Shown in pieces: positions 41,205 through 51,400 of a stretch of 64,000 nucleotides of DNA. The position numbers and the translations under genes are program-made. Below the pieces are notes generated by a model. The model was not told where the DNA came from. It ran no database searches and worked only from the letters and a program-made list of their open reading frames with translations. Where the stretch lies: assembly GCF_965263005.1 (NCBI RefSeq), contig NZ_OZ253579.1:372001-436000 (forward strand), read 5' to 3'. Source of the DNA: Rariloculus sp965263005 (GTDB taxonomy: Bacteria > Pseudomonadota > Gammaproteobacteria > Steroidobacterales > Rariloculaceae). Each line of letters starts with the position of its first letter. The stretch's first letter is position 1.

Positions 41205-44200
41205 CTACGCTTGCCCTGCTTCGTCGCCCCACACCACTTCCACGAGACCTCCGCTCACCGGAAAGTGCACCCAACATCCGGCGCAATCGAGGCCGGCGCC
41301 TCTGAGCGCAGCCGCGTATGCGGCGAGTTGACCAGAATATGCCAGGGCCTCGTCGCCCCACTCCGACCGCGGCCGCGGCGAAGATTTGTGGTCGATCACA
41401 ACCCACCCTTCGTCGGTTTCGAGAAGCAGGTCGATCCAACCGCGCAGCACCTGTCCGTTTGCCTTGACGAACTCGACCGGATACTCAACCAGCACGCGGA
41501 GCGGGCTGAACCGGTCGTCGATGGTCGCCATGAGGCGGCGTGCACATCGAATTGCGTCAGCCGGGTCTATCGCCCTGTCGCCGGCCGAATTGCGAATCAG
41601 TGACGCCGCACAATCAACCGCATCGTCGCGGCCGGGGTTCACGAACTCCGCGGCGATCGTCGCATGCAATGCCGTACCGATCCTCTGCATGTCATCGCCG
41701 TGAAGCGCGATGCGCTGCCCCAACTCGACGATGTCGCCTGTCGCGGCACCCTCGGCGGGCGGGGCTTCGGAGGGGCTCAGCCGTTCGCGGAGTCGCTGTG
41801 CAGACGGAGATCGTTCAACGAACCACGAGGGTGTAAATTGAGGGGGTGCAGGAACCTCAAAGTCGGCGGTAGTCAAATCAACTGCGGCCGACGGAATCGG
41901 CTCATCCTTCGGTGGCGCATGTCGGTCGCCGCTGGGAAGCAGGTGATCGGAACCGAAATTCTTGATCCACGCACCGGCGCGCGGCCCCGATGGGGGCAGG
42001 GCGACGATGATCGTGTCCCGGGCCCGCGTCATTCCCACATACGCGAGGCGGCGTCCTTCCGAGTCCGCTGCAGCGGCCGCCTGTGCGGCCTCCTCCGACC
42101 CCATGATTCTGTCGAGAACGGGAATGCCCTTGGTGTTCGTGCCAAATACGTTCGGGTAGAAGCGGATGGCTCGCCCCTGAAGGGGATCGTCGAGGTCGAG
42201 CCCGTTAGCGGCCGACTCGACACGAACGTCCCAGATGCGGGGCCGCCACACGTAGTGGAAGTCGGTCGCCACCACCACCGGCCACTCAAGGCCCTTGGCG
42301 CGGTGGTAGGTCAGGACGTGGACGGCGTCGCCGCCGGTGACCACCGGCTGCAGGTCGAGCTCCGGCGATGTCGGGTTTTCCAGCCACAACAGCAAGCCGG
42401 TGAGGGTTGCCGCCTCGTGTTGCGAAGCACAATGGTTCTCGTACTCGACCGAGAGGTCGAGAAACGCATCGAGGTTGCGTTGGCGCTGCGCGGCCGTGAT
42501 GGCATCCGGACCCCAAGCCGTGGCAATCGCGCGGACTCCGACATAGTTGAGCACGCGCGCGACGATCTCTACCGGCGACTGAGTGATAGTCTGTGGGCGC
42601 AACTGCGCGATTCGGGATACCATCGGATCGTCCGTTTCGGCCCAGCTTCGGTCCCGGTCATCAGCGTCTGCCAGCCAGCGCAGCCGATCCGCAAGCCAGA
42701 CTTCCGGCTCCTCACATGAGCCCAGAGACCGGATCTCCGCCGTGGAAATGGTATCGGCGGGATCGTTCAGCCGGCGCAGGCACGCTTTCGCAAGGCAGAC
42801 TTCTGGTGTTTCGAGCAAGCCGGCCAAGCTCATCTTCATGGGTATCCGTCGTTCGCGAAACGCGTTGCCGATGGCCTGCACATGCGAATTGGTCGCCGCG
42901 AGCACCACGATATCGCCAAAAATCACCGGGCGCACCTCCCCCGTCTCCGGGTCCGTTACCCGGTGTCCGGTCCTTTGAAGTTCAGCGACAGCGAACGCCA
43001 ATGCGTCGGCCTGCTCAGCAAGCTTCTTCGGCAGGGTCCACCACACCACCGCGGGGGCGTCGTGCACCTCCTTGCGCATGGGCGCTAGCTCAATCATTGC
43101 CCGCTCCATGCCATCGCGCCTGAATGCTTCACGGAATACCGCGTTCAGGTAGCTAACAACCGAAGGCCGGGACCGCCACGAACCATCGAGCACATCGCGC
43201 CTGCTGCCACGGGCTTGGAGCGCATCCAGCGCGCTTCGTACGAGTTCCGGATCGCTTCCCCTGAAACCGTATATGGCCTGCTTCACATCACCGACGAAAA
43301 CCACGTCCCTTGCGAATCGCGCAATCTTCATGAATAGCGCGAGCTGCATGGGATTCGTGTCCTGAAACTCGTCGACAAACAGCAGTTCGACCTCCTCATT
43401 GAGGCGCTGCGCTACGGCGGGTTCATCGAGAGCGCGCAGCGTAAGCTGTTCCATGTCGTCGTAATCGACGAGCCCACGCTCCGTCTTCAGACGTTGAAAG
43501 CTGGAAAGCGTCTCGGCTGCGATTGCGAACACATCCTCGATGTACCTGCGTATGTCATCGTGAAAGCCCGCGTGACGATCGTAGACAGCAGCGGCGGCGC
43601 GCACGGGAGACGCGGAATCTGCGCTTCTTTTTGCCGGAGCCCACTTGCTGAGCGATATCCACAGTGTCCAGCGGCAACTATCACGATGAAGCTCTGCAAC
43701 GGCGCTGCGCAGATTGCCGACATAGCCGCGTGTTGTCTTGGTGGTGTCGGCTACGAGGTCGATGTCCACGATCGCTTTCTTTACGGCTGTCAGCAGCACC
43801 TTGCGCGCGGCGTCGCCGCAGCTCACTTCCGGGAAGTAGCCGAGAAACCGTTCCGCGCTCTCGCGACCCATGGTCGGCAGTACACTCGGGTCAATATCAT
43901 TGCTTCGCGCTTGCGAGGCGATCTTCCGCACGTGGTCCTGCCAGCTTGTTCCGGCCCGGGCGTCGACGAGCCCCAGGCGCTCGGCGCGGAGGTTCATCTC
44001 GCGAACCCGGTCGGCACTCAGCACCTCGTCGAGCGCTTGGTTGAAAAGGCGCGCGCCGTCCTCGACGCTTGCGACATTGATCTCCGGTGACAGCCCCAGT
44101 TCGAACGCGAACCGCGTGAGCAAGCGCCCACAGACACTGTGCACAGTGCCGATGAGCGCCTGTGCCATCTGCTCCGACAAGAGCGGCCGGCCGCGCTCGA

Positions 44201-44396
44201 CCAGACGCGTCCGGACGCGATCGTGGAGTTCTGTTGCCGCCTTTACCGTAAACGTCGTGCCGATAACAGCCGCAGGCGTCACCGTGCCGCCGGAAAGCGC
44301 CTGTTCAAGTTCCTCGGTCAGCCGGTATGTCTTGCCGCTTCCGGCACCGGCGCTGATAAAGCGTAGGTACGCCAGATCTCCCTGACCGCCGCTCAT
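41205..44396 (-). CDS. AddA-like UvrD-family helicase-nuclease
   Basis: A 1063-residue superfamily 1 helicase. Walker A SAGAGSGKT is near residue 15-23. LLFVDEFQDTNPMQL (Walker B), GDVKQAIYGFRGSDP and AYVGMTRARD follow in order. The C-terminal PD-(D/E)xK nuclease shows RGWIDLLLE and WVVIDHKSS. This is the AddA architecture. The ATG at 44396 overlaps the stop of the partner gene by ATGA. The pair probably processes double-strand ends; it could be the cell's main AddAB or an accessory copy, which cannot be told from this window. Confidence 0.8.
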   Translation of the reverse strand: MSGGQGDLAYLRFISAGAGSGKTYRLTEELEQALSGGTVTPAAVIGTTFTVKAATELHDRVRTRLVERGRPLLSEQMAQALIGTVHSVCGRLLTRFAFELGLSPEINVASVEDGARLFNQALDEVLSADRVREMNLRAERLGLVDARAGTSWQDHVRKIASQARSNDIDPSVLPTMGRESAERFLGYFPEVSCGDAARKVLLTAVKKAIVDIDLVADTTKTTRGYVGNLRSAVAELHRDSCRWTLWISLSKWAPAKRSADSASPVRAAAAVYDRHAGFHDDIRRYIEDVFAIAAETLSSFQRLKTERGLVDYDDMEQLTLRALDEPAVAQRLNEEVELLFVDEFQDTNPMQLALFMKIARFARDVVFVGDVKQAIYGFRGSDPELVRSALDALQARGSRRDVLDGSWRSRPSVVSYLNAVFREAFRRDGMERAMIELAPMRKEVHDAPAVVWWTLPKKLAEQADALAFAVAELQRTGHRVTDPETGEVRPVIFGDIVVLAATNSHVQAIGNAFRERRIPMKMSLAGLLETPEVCLAKACLRRLNDPADTISTAEIRSLGSCEEPEVWLADRLRWLADADDRDRSWAETDDPMVSRIAQLRPQTITQSPVEIVARVLNYVGVRAIATAWGPDAITAAQRQRNLDAFLDLSVEYENHCASQHEAATLTGLLLWLENPTSPELDLQPVVTGGDAVHVLTYHRAKGLEWPVVVATDFHYVWRPRIWDVRVESAANGLDLDDPLQGRAIRFYPNVFGTNTKGIPVLDRIMGSEEAAQAAAAADSEGRRLAYVGMTRARDTIIVALPPSGPRAGAWIKNFGSDHLLPSGDRHAPPKDEPIPSAAVDLTTADFEVPAPPQFTPSWFVERSPSAQRLRERLSPSEAPPAEGAATGDIVELGQRIALHGDDMQRIGTALHATIAAEFVNPGRDDAVDCAASLIRNSAGDRAIDPADAIRCARRLMATIDDRFSPLRVLVEYPVEFVKANGQVLRGWIDLLLETDEGWVVIDHKSSPRPRSEWGDEALAYSGQLAAYAAALRGAGLDCAGCWVHFPVSGGLVEVVWGDEAGQA

Positions 44397-47092
44397 CGGT
44401 ACGCCTCCCATCCCGCAAGGCGCAGGTAGTCGTCAAACTGATCTCCACCTGCGACCGGACGGAGCCCTTCCTCGGGAGGAATCGACCGCTCATCCGGTTT
44501 CGTGGCGTCGGTTACGACTTCGATCTGCCCGCTTTCGAGCTGCGCCCATCGCCAGTCGCAAGTGTGTCGGAGGCGCTCCCACAGATGCACAACCCCCTCG
44601 TCGTCATTCGACGGGTGCACGACTCCATCCGGAAAGCCGGACGCGTCGCTCGCGAGAACGTTACCGCTGGACAGGATAAAGAACGCCCCGGCAGGCCATG
44701 TCTCGTTTCCGTCAGTGGTCTTCTGAAGGTAAGCGTAGGTAGCGAGCTGCAGCGTGCGATTGTCCAGGAGCAAGCCGCGGCGATAGCTTTCTCCCGCCCA
44801 CTTGACGTCGAGAACAGCGCGTTGTCCACCGTCGCGGGTCACCAACAGGTCGATCAAGCCGAACAGACGGCGGCCCGCGAATGGGGCTTCCCTGTGGACC
44901 TCAGCTCGTGCCTGCACGACGCCGGCGGACCGCAGATGTTCCAGGAGCTGGACGATCGCCCGCTCCAGCGTGGCGGCGACTCGCTGGCGGTCCACTCCGC
45001 GTCCGGGCGCGAGCAGCACGGCGCCTTCGCGCTCGACGAGTTGGGGCAGTTCTCTGCGCACCCACGAAAGTACGTCCTCATCCGGCATCTGGTGCCAGTC
45101 GATGCGATTGCTAAAGAACATCTCGAACAGGCGGTGACCGAGGTTACCGAATAGGCGGGAGCCATCCGATACTTCGGAGGCACGCCCGGCGCGCAGTCGA
45201 GCAGCGTATTGCAAGACCCACTCGTGCGGGTAATCGCACAGCTTCGAGAGACTGGAGTAGGACTCGACTTCGCGGGGCGTCACGGCGCAGTCCTCGGGAA
45301 GAAACCACCACCGCCGCGGTGCCGGCAGCGCCTGAAGTGGAAGAGTGCGCGTTGACACGTCGAGCGCGTCAAGTCTTGACACTCCCGCGAGCAGTGCGGG
45401 CTCGATCTCGACCACATCGAGACCTTTGAACCGGGTCTCGACTTGCGTCCATAGGGGATGCGCGCCGCGTTCGTCGTCGTGCATGACGAGAACGAGCTGC
45501 TCCTTCGCATTGCAGAGCAGCCTCAACCACTCCCGCCCCTGGCGGCGAACAAGGTCTTCGATCGCCGGCAACCGCACGCCGGACGCGCGCAGCGCCGCGA
45601 GTTCGCGCCGCGACCACGGATACGCCATGCCGGTCATCGCGGAGGTGAGGTTCCACCAGACCACTGTGGGCCACTGACCTGTCACAGCGGCCAGCGCGGC
45701 CGTCGCCCGGACGTGTCCGGCCTCCTCGTAGGTGGCGGGGTCCGGTGCTTCGGTCGTGACTTCGTCGATGCGCCGTTCGAGTTCGAGTCGTGGAATGCGC
45801 TTGGCCCCCGAATCTCCAAGCGCCGCGAGTTCCGTGAGGAGTGCTTCCGCTTGGGCACGGGCAGCCGCATACAGCGCAGACTCGGTCGCGCTCCCGACCG
45901 CGAACTGCTTGCTCGCCCAGGTCGAGACACGCTGTATGCGCTTGAGTAGCGGCTCGAGCGGCGCTCCGCTGCCACCGTCGTAACGGTCACACTCCAGCCA
46001 GAATTCGATTTCGGATCGAAGCTCCTCGACTTGCGCCTCCTCCGCCTCGTAGCGTTCGCGCAGCGTCCAGCAAACGTTGGCAACGGCATCGACCCATTTC
46101 GGCCCGCCGATGCCGGGGGACGCAGCCACGGCGTCAGCCAGGTGCGACCGTACCCACCCCGGGAGTGGGCCGCTGGGATGCAACAGGAACTGGAGGATCC
46201 GGTGCGGGTCTACCGGCTCCCACACCAATGCGAGCGCGAGCTTGAGTACTTGCGTGGCAGCTCGAAAACGAGTGTGTCGCTGGAACCCGCACCGTGGCAA
46301 TCCAGCGCGTTCAAGCGCGTTATCGAGAATGATACCGTCGTGCCCGGCGACCAGGAGCGTCCCGTCCGTCCGCACTGAAGCCAAAAGGAACTCGGCGACT
46401 GCGTCCGCAGACAGATCTTTCGATGCCGACTTAACGAAAATGAGCGACCTGTCGCCCTGAAGGGGCTCGCGCTCCGCTGTTCCGTCATTGTCACGCTCAA
46501 CCGTCGAGAGCAGCTTTTGCTGGACGAGTGCGAGATCCGACCCGCGCCGGCCGGCCGCAGCGAGTTCAAGGCCAGCGACGGGCGCCCATGGCAGAGCATC
46601 GATCACACGCTGCCAAGCGTATGGGAGGTTGTCGAACTGTGTGTGCAATTCGACGCGCTCGATCTGGGTGCTGCGGTCGGCAAGGGCTTTCGCTACTCGC
46701 TGCAGACGCTCCCCGTGAGTGGGAGGCACCCGGTGTTTCGCGACAGCCTCGACGGCGGCCATGTCGGCCAGCCGTCCTGGCGCGTCGCCGGAGAAAGCGC
46801 CGTCCCACCCTTCCGCGTACCATTGCCCCCGCCAATCGAGGAGTGTGCGCGCGACGTTGACCGGATCGACTTCAAGCGACCTGTGGAAGAATTTGGCCGG
46901 TGTCGAAACCTCTCGCAGGCACTTGAGATAGCTGAAGGGAGCATCACTCGGATGCGGGGTGGGCGTTGGCAGCCCGAGCTGGGTTTCGAGGACCTCAAGA
47001 AAACCCCTTGGACCGAGCGTTGCCATTCCTGTCGCCGTCTGTGGGGCTTCTGGCTTCAACCCATCCAGATGGACTCCGAAAGCGATTTGCAT
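44393..47092 (-). CDS. AddB-like PD-(D/E)XK nuclease/inactivated helicase
   Basis: An 899-residue protein without a recognisable Walker A. The C-terminal nuclease has the GLIDLLVTRDGG and AVLDVKWAG pair (D..DxK). An inactive helicase-like region (WPTVVWWNLTSAMTGM) precedes it. I do not see a clear Fe-S cysteine set, unlike classical AddB. It is the first gene of a two-gene unit with the AddA-like gene. Start choice is the first ATG; no clear Shine-Dalgarno. Confidence 0.7.
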   Translation of the reverse strand: MQIAFGVHLDGLKPEAPQTATGMATLGPRGFLEVLETQLGLPTPTPHPSDAPFSYLKCLREVSTPAKFFHRSLEVDPVNVARTLLDWRGQWYAEGWDGAFSGDAPGRLADMAAVEAVAKHRVPPTHGERLQRVAKALADRSTQIERVELHTQFDNLPYAWQRVIDALPWAPVAGLELAAAGRRGSDLALVQQKLLSTVERDNDGTAEREPLQGDRSLIFVKSASKDLSADAVAEFLLASVRTDGTLLVAGHDGIILDNALERAGLPRCGFQRHTRFRAATQVLKLALALVWEPVDPHRILQFLLHPSGPLPGWVRSHLADAVAASPGIGGPKWVDAVANVCWTLRERYEAEEAQVEELRSEIEFWLECDRYDGGSGAPLEPLLKRIQRVSTWASKQFAVGSATESALYAAARAQAEALLTELAALGDSGAKRIPRLELERRIDEVTTEAPDPATYEEAGHVRATAALAAVTGQWPTVVWWNLTSAMTGMAYPWSRRELAALRASGVRLPAIEDLVRRQGREWLRLLCNAKEQLVLVMHDDERGAHPLWTQVETRFKGLDVVEIEPALLAGVSRLDALDVSTRTLPLQALPAPRRWWFLPEDCAVTPREVESYSSLSKLCDYPHEWVLQYAARLRAGRASEVSDGSRLFGNLGHRLFEMFFSNRIDWHQMPDEDVLSWVRRELPQLVEREGAVLLAPGRGVDRQRVAATLERAIVQLLEHLRSAGVVQARAEVHREAPFAGRRLFGLIDLLVTRDGGQRAVLDVKWAGESYRRGLLLDNRTLQLATYAYLQKTTDGNETWPAGAFFILSSGNVLASDASGFPDGVVHPSNDDEGVVHLWERLRHTCDWRWAQLESGQIEVVTDATKPDERSIPPEEGLRPVAGGDQFDDYLRLAGWEAYR

Positions 47093-47320
47093 GCCTGTTC
47101 CTCAGTGTTGGGGCGGCGCGCGAACGAATTGTCCGACGGCGGGGCCCACGCCCGAATTCACCCGTTCGGCGAACTCCACCCCGGCCCATCACCTCTTGTA
47201 GATCGAAGTGTTTTGCTCTTCGGTAAACGCATGCGCTTCATCTGAGGACCTCCCTCGCGCCGGAATAGCGAGAACATCCTCAGCCCGCACGGTCCGGATT
47301 GTCGTGGAAAGGTCAGGCGT

Positions 47321-47657
47321 TTATGGCTCCAGCGAGGCCAACTCGGCAAGCAGCGCCTGCACTGTCTCTCGCAGTTGCGGGAGATGGTTCTCGGCATAGT
47401 CCCAAACGCGTTCGGGCAAAACGCTTGCATACCCGTGGATCAACAAGTTGCGGAAATCGATGACTCGGCGCAGTCGCGGAATTCTTTCGGCGAGGTCGGG
47501 GGCGGGCCTTCTCCAGGCGGTTCAGTGCCTCGCCGATAATCTCGAACTTGCGTTCGACCGCAGCCTGCGTCCGCGCGTCGGCAGCATAGGCGCGGTTGTC
47601 CATGGCTTCGATGAAGCTCTCGATATCCGCCAGCAGGCCGCGAGGATCAGCACGCAT
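47321..47657 (-). pseudogene. HepT-like HEPN toxin, frameshifted at a C5 run
   Basis: The frame starting MRADPRGLLADIESFIEAM runs to ALNRLEKARP. At a run of five C (47498-47502) one extra base shifts it. Removing one C restores DLAERIPRLRRVIDFRNLL and the rest of the toxin to a stop at 47321. The RNase motif RNLLIHGY (RX4HxY) lies after the shift and is lost. It overlaps the mntA 3' end by 11 bp. Either an inactivating mutation, a sequencing error or a slippage switch. Confidence 0.75.
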
Positions 47658-47964
47658 AGACGAGCTCGCGCGACCTGTCGATGGCCGCGCGGAAATACGG
47701 ATTGTGTACGGTGCCGGATTCGACAAGATCGACGGGGCGTCCCAGGGTATCGCGAAGAGCCTCGGCGAGTTCGAAGTACTGGTCGAACGGCGCCAAGCCG
47801 CTATCGCGATTGAATTCCACCAGGAAATCAGCGTCGCTCGTCTCTGGTTCGAAATCCGCACCGCGTGCCGCCGAGCCGAAGACTTCAAGCCGTGCCACTC
47901 CATGGCGCCTGCAGAGTTCCGCAAGGTCTTCCCGCTTGTCAGCGATTGCGGCGTGCACGTCCAA
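47647..47964 (-). CDS. MntA-type minimal nucleotidyltransferase antitoxin
   Basis: A 105-residue MNT protein with LEVFGSAARGADFEP and the metal-binding DADFLVEF. MntA-type antitoxins transfer AMP to the active-site Tyr of HepT. It precedes and overlaps the hepT pseudogene, the normal order. The antitoxin is intact although its toxin is frameshifted, as expected during decay of such a pair. Confidence 0.85.
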   Translation of the reverse strand: MDVHAAIADKREDLAELCRRHGVARLEVFGSAARGADFEPETSDADFLVEFNRDSGLAPFDQYFELAEALRDTLGRPVDLVESGTVHNPYFRAAIDRSRELVYAC

Positions 47965-48074
47965 CCCTCCAATACCGTCGCCAAACGCTGCCCTTCCTCG
48001 ATGTCATCGTACCAGTGCTTCCACGAGGTTGCCTGTCACCTGCTTGTGCACGGACGTCACCTCAGCCTCCGCGC

Positions 48075-49907
48075 CTACTCCACCGTAACCGACTTCGCCA
48101 GGTTTCTTGGCTGATCGACGTCCGTCCCCTTGAGAACCGCCACGTGGTAGGCCAGTAGCTGCAACGGCACCGTGTAGACGATCGGCGCGATAAGGCGGTC
48201 GGCGTGCGGCATCTCGACGACCGTGACACCGGGTTCGCGCTTGAGCCCCGAATCGCGGTCGGCGAAAACGTAGAGCTGGCCGCCCCGGGCGTGCACGACC
48301 TTCATGTTGGACTTGAGCTTGTCGAGCAGCTCGTTGGTCGGCGCAACCACGACGACCGGCATTTCCTCGTCGACGAGCGCGAGCGGGCCGTGCTTGAGCT
48401 CGCCGGCGGCGTAGGCCTCGGCGTGAATGTACGAGAGTTCCTTGAGCTTGAGCGCGCCTTCCATCGCGACCGGCCACATCGGACCGCGGCCAAGGAAGAG
48501 AGCGTGATGCTTCTCGGCGAAGTTCTCGGCCAGGTCGCGCAGCGTGTCGTTCATCGCGAGCGCCTGCTCGACCGCGGCGGCGGCACGATACAGCTGCGGC
48601 ACGAGCTCGGCCTCGCGCTCTTCCGTCATGCCGCGCCGGCGCGCCAGCATAAGCGTAACCAGCAGCAGCGAGATGAGCTGCGTCGTGAACGCCTTCGTGC
48701 TCGCGACGCCGATTTCAGGCCCCGCCTGCGTCATCATGACGAGATCGGATTCGCGCACCATCGAGCTTTGCGGGCTGTTGCAGATCGTCAGCACCCCGAT
48801 GTAGCCGGCGCGCCTCGCCATGTGCAGCGCTTCGAGCGTGTCGGCCGTCTCCCCCGACTGCGACAGCGCGACGAACAGCGTGCCGGGCGAGACGACTGCC
48901 TTGCGGTAGCGGTATTCGCTCGCGATCTCGACCTGACACGGCAGACCGGCCAATGACTCGATCCAGTACTTGCCTACACGGCCCGCGTGATAGCTCGTGC
49001 CGCAGGCAACGATTTGCAGGTTCCGCACCTGTCCGAACAGCTCGACCGCGCGCGGACCCAGCGCCTCGGTCATGACACGATCATCGGCGACGCGCCCGTA
49101 GAGCGTGTCGGCGATCGCGCGCGGCTGCTCGAAGATCTCCTTGAGCATGAAGTGGCGGTAGGGTTCCTTGTCGACCGACTCGGCGCTCCACTGTGTTTCG
49201 TGGACGGGCCGCGAGACCTTCTCGCCCGCCGAATCGAAGACCCGGATCGAGTCGCGGCCGATCTCGGCGAGGTCGCCCTGTTCCAGATAGATGAAACGCT
49301 GCGTCACGGGCAGCAGGGCCTGAACGCCGCTCGCGACGAAATTCTCGCCGAGGCCGAGGCCGATGACGAGTGGACTCGCGATGCGTGTCGCGACGATGCG
49401 GTCCGGGTCCTCGGCATCGATGACAACGAGCGCATAGGCGCCGACGAAGCGTTGCACGGTCAATCGCACGGCCTCAAACAGGTCGTGCCCCTGCTCGAGG
49501 TGCTCGCGGATCAGGTGGGCAGCGACCTCGGTATCGGTTTCGGACTGGAATTCGTACCCGCTGGCGACGAGCTCCTGCCTGATCTCCTCGTGGTTTTCGA
49601 TGATGCCGTTATGGATGACGGCGACCCGCCCGCCTGACAGATGCGGATGCGCGTTGCCTTCGGTGACGCCGCCATGAGTGGCCCAGCGGGTGTGCGCGAC
49701 GCCGAGGCGGCCGTTCAGCGGCGCTCGCTCGAGCTTCTTTTCAAGCGCTGCAATCTTGCCGACGGCGCGGCGCAGATCCAGCTCGTCATCCTCCCCGGCG
49801 ACCGAGATGCCCGCCGAGTCGTAGCCGCGGTACTCCAGTCGCCGCAGCCCCTCGACGAGGATCGGAACGACATTGCGTTCCGCGATAGCGCCGACAATTC
49901 CACACAT
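48075..49907 (-). CDS. glmS: Glutamine-fructose-6-phosphate aminotransferase
   Basis: A 610-residue enzyme making glucosamine-6-phosphate, the first step to UDP-GlcNAc. It begins MCGIVGAIAERN, with Cys1 after Met removal as the glutaminase nucleophile. Two SIS domains follow (CGTSYHAGRVGKYWIE and LSQSGETADTLEAL), and it ends LAKSVTVE. Length matches E. coli GlmS (609). It lies 26 bp downstream of glmU, in the classic glmU-glmS order after the atp operon. I see no glmS ribozyme. Confidence 0.97.
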   Translation of the reverse strand: MCGIVGAIAERNVVPILVEGLRRLEYRGYDSAGISVAGEDDELDLRRAVGKIAALEKKLERAPLNGRLGVAHTRWATHGGVTEGNAHPHLSGGRVAVIHNGIIENHEEIRQELVASGYEFQSETDTEVAAHLIREHLEQGHDLFEAVRLTVQRFVGAYALVVIDAEDPDRIVATRIASPLVIGLGLGENFVASGVQALLPVTQRFIYLEQGDLAEIGRDSIRVFDSAGEKVSRPVHETQWSAESVDKEPYRHFMLKEIFEQPRAIADTLYGRVADDRVMTEALGPRAVELFGQVRNLQIVACGTSYHAGRVGKYWIESLAGLPCQVEIASEYRYRKAVVSPGTLFVALSQSGETADTLEALHMARRAGYIGVLTICNSPQSSMVRESDLVMMTQAGPEIGVASTKAFTTQLISLLLVTLMLARRRGMTEEREAELVPQLYRAAAAVEQALAMNDTLRDLAENFAEKHHALFLGRGPMWPVAMEGALKLKELSYIHAEAYAAGELKHGPLALVDEEMPVVVVAPTNELLDKLKSNMKVVHARGGQLYVFADRDSGLKREPGVTVVEMPHADRLIAPIVYTVPLQLLAYHVAVLKGTDVDQPRNLAKSVTVE

Positions 49908-49933
49908 CGCGTGCCCGTCCTCCGTGCAGCCGC

Positions 49934-51301
49934 TTACCGCGGTTCTTTCCCGGGTCCCCGCCAGCCGCTGATCTCGACCTGCCTCGACCGCGCCACAGTC
50001 AGCGTGGCCCCCGGCGCGTCCTTGCTGATCGTCGATCCCGCGCCGATCGTCGCCGCCTCGCCGACCTCGACCGGGGCGACGAGCATGACGCCGGAACCGA
50101 TGGACGCATTATCGCCGATCGTCGTGCGGTGCTTGCTCACGCCGTCATAGTTGCACGTGATCGTGCCGGCGCCGATGTTGACGTCCTTGCCGACCGTGGC
50201 ATCGCCGACGTAGCTCAGATGGCTGATCTTCGTCCCGCTGCCGATGTGGCTGTTCTTGATTTCGACGAAGTTGCCGACTTTCACGCGCTCGGCAAGCTCC
50301 GTGCCTGGCCTGAGATGCGCGAATGGCCCGAGCACGCAACTCGCACCGGCCGTCACGCCGTCCATGACCGTGTTCGCGTGAACGACGCAGTCCGGGCCGA
50401 GCCTGGAATCGCGGATCGTGCAGTTCGGGCCGATGCGAACGCCGCGCGCGAGCTCGACTTCGCCTTCGAACACGGCGCCCACGTCGATGAACACGTCGCC
50501 GTCGACGGTCACCCGGCCGCGTACGTCGACGCGAGCGGGATCGGCGAGCGTGGCGCCGGCATTCATGAGCTCACGCGCCCGTGCCTGCTGCAAACTTCGC
50601 TCGGCGGCAGCGAGCTCAGACTTGTCGTTTATGCCAAGCACCTCCTCGGAATCATCGATCTTGATCGCCGCGACGCTGGCACCCTCGGCGACCGCCATCG
50701 CGACGACATCGGGCAGATAGTACTCCCCTTGCGCGTTGTCGTTGCTCAAACTCGCAATCCACCGGCGCAACTGACCGGCGCCCGCGATCATGACACCCGC
50801 GTTGGTCTCGCTGATACGGCGTTGCTCGTCCGTCGCGTCCTTTTCCTCGACGATCCCGACGACGCGGCCGCCCGCGTCGCGCAGAATGCGCCCGTAACCG
50901 GTCGGATCGGGCAGCGACGCAGTCAGGAGCACGAGATCCGCCGACTCCGCGCGCGCTGAGAGCGTGCGCAGCGTCGCGACGCGGATCAGCGGCACATCAC
51001 CAAACAGCACGAGCACGTTGTGGTCGTCGGGCACGCCGGGCAAGGCCTGCGCGACGGCGTGACCGGTACCGAGCTGCTCTGTCTGCAGGCACCAGCGCAG
51101 ATCCTCCTCACCGAAGGCCGTCCGCAGCTGATCGGCGCCGTGACCGTAGACGACGTGAATGGCCGCGGGCTCGAGCCCTGGCGCCCGCTCCAGCACGTGC
51201 GCGAGCAGCGGGCGGCCCGCGAGCGGCTGCAGGACTTTCGGCAAATCGGAGCGCATCCTCTTGCCCTGACCGGCAGCCAGAATGACGACTGTGACAGGCA
51301 C
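49934..51301 (-). CDS. glmU: Bifunctional UDP-GlcNAc pyrophosphorylase / GlcN-1-P acetyltransferase
   Basis: A 455-residue two-domain enzyme. The N-terminal uridylyltransferase domain opens with VILAAGQGKRMRSDLPKVLQ. The C-terminal left-handed beta-helix carries hexapeptide repeats, with VKVGNFVEIKNSHIG and NIGAGTITCNYDGVSKHRT. Together with GlmS it supplies UDP-GlcNAc for peptidoglycan and LPS. Length equals that of E. coli GlmU (456). Confidence 0.97.
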   Translation of the reverse strand: MPVTVVILAAGQGKRMRSDLPKVLQPLAGRPLLAHVLERAPGLEPAAIHVVYGHGADQLRTAFGEEDLRWCLQTEQLGTGHAVAQALPGVPDDHNVLVLFGDVPLIRVATLRTLSARAESADLVLLTASLPDPTGYGRILRDAGGRVVGIVEEKDATDEQRRISETNAGVMIAGAGQLRRWIASLSNDNAQGEYYLPDVVAMAVAEGASVAAIKIDDSEEVLGINDKSELAAAERSLQQARARELMNAGATLADPARVDVRGRVTVDGDVFIDVGAVFEGEVELARGVRIGPNCTIRDSRLGPDCVVHANTVMDGVTAGASCVLGPFAHLRPGTELAERVKVGNFVEIKNSHIGSGTKISHLSYVGDATVGKDVNIGAGTITCNYDGVSKHRTTIGDNASIGSGVMLVAPVEVGEAATIGAGSTISKDAPGATLTVARSRQVEISGWRGPGKEPR

Positions 51302-51400
51302 GCTCAGGGTCCCTCCACTGAAACGGCCATGGGTGACACCGGGTGCGCCGCCCGAGGGTCCGCCTGGCAGGTCACGACCCGGCCGGCGAAAACTTCACGG

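Noticed and set aside
41126..41305. Short plus-strand frame starting MKRTIALAEDVEFAAAG
   Set aside because: It turns into antisense of the AddA-like gene after a few dozen codons; at best it is a stub of a lost gene.
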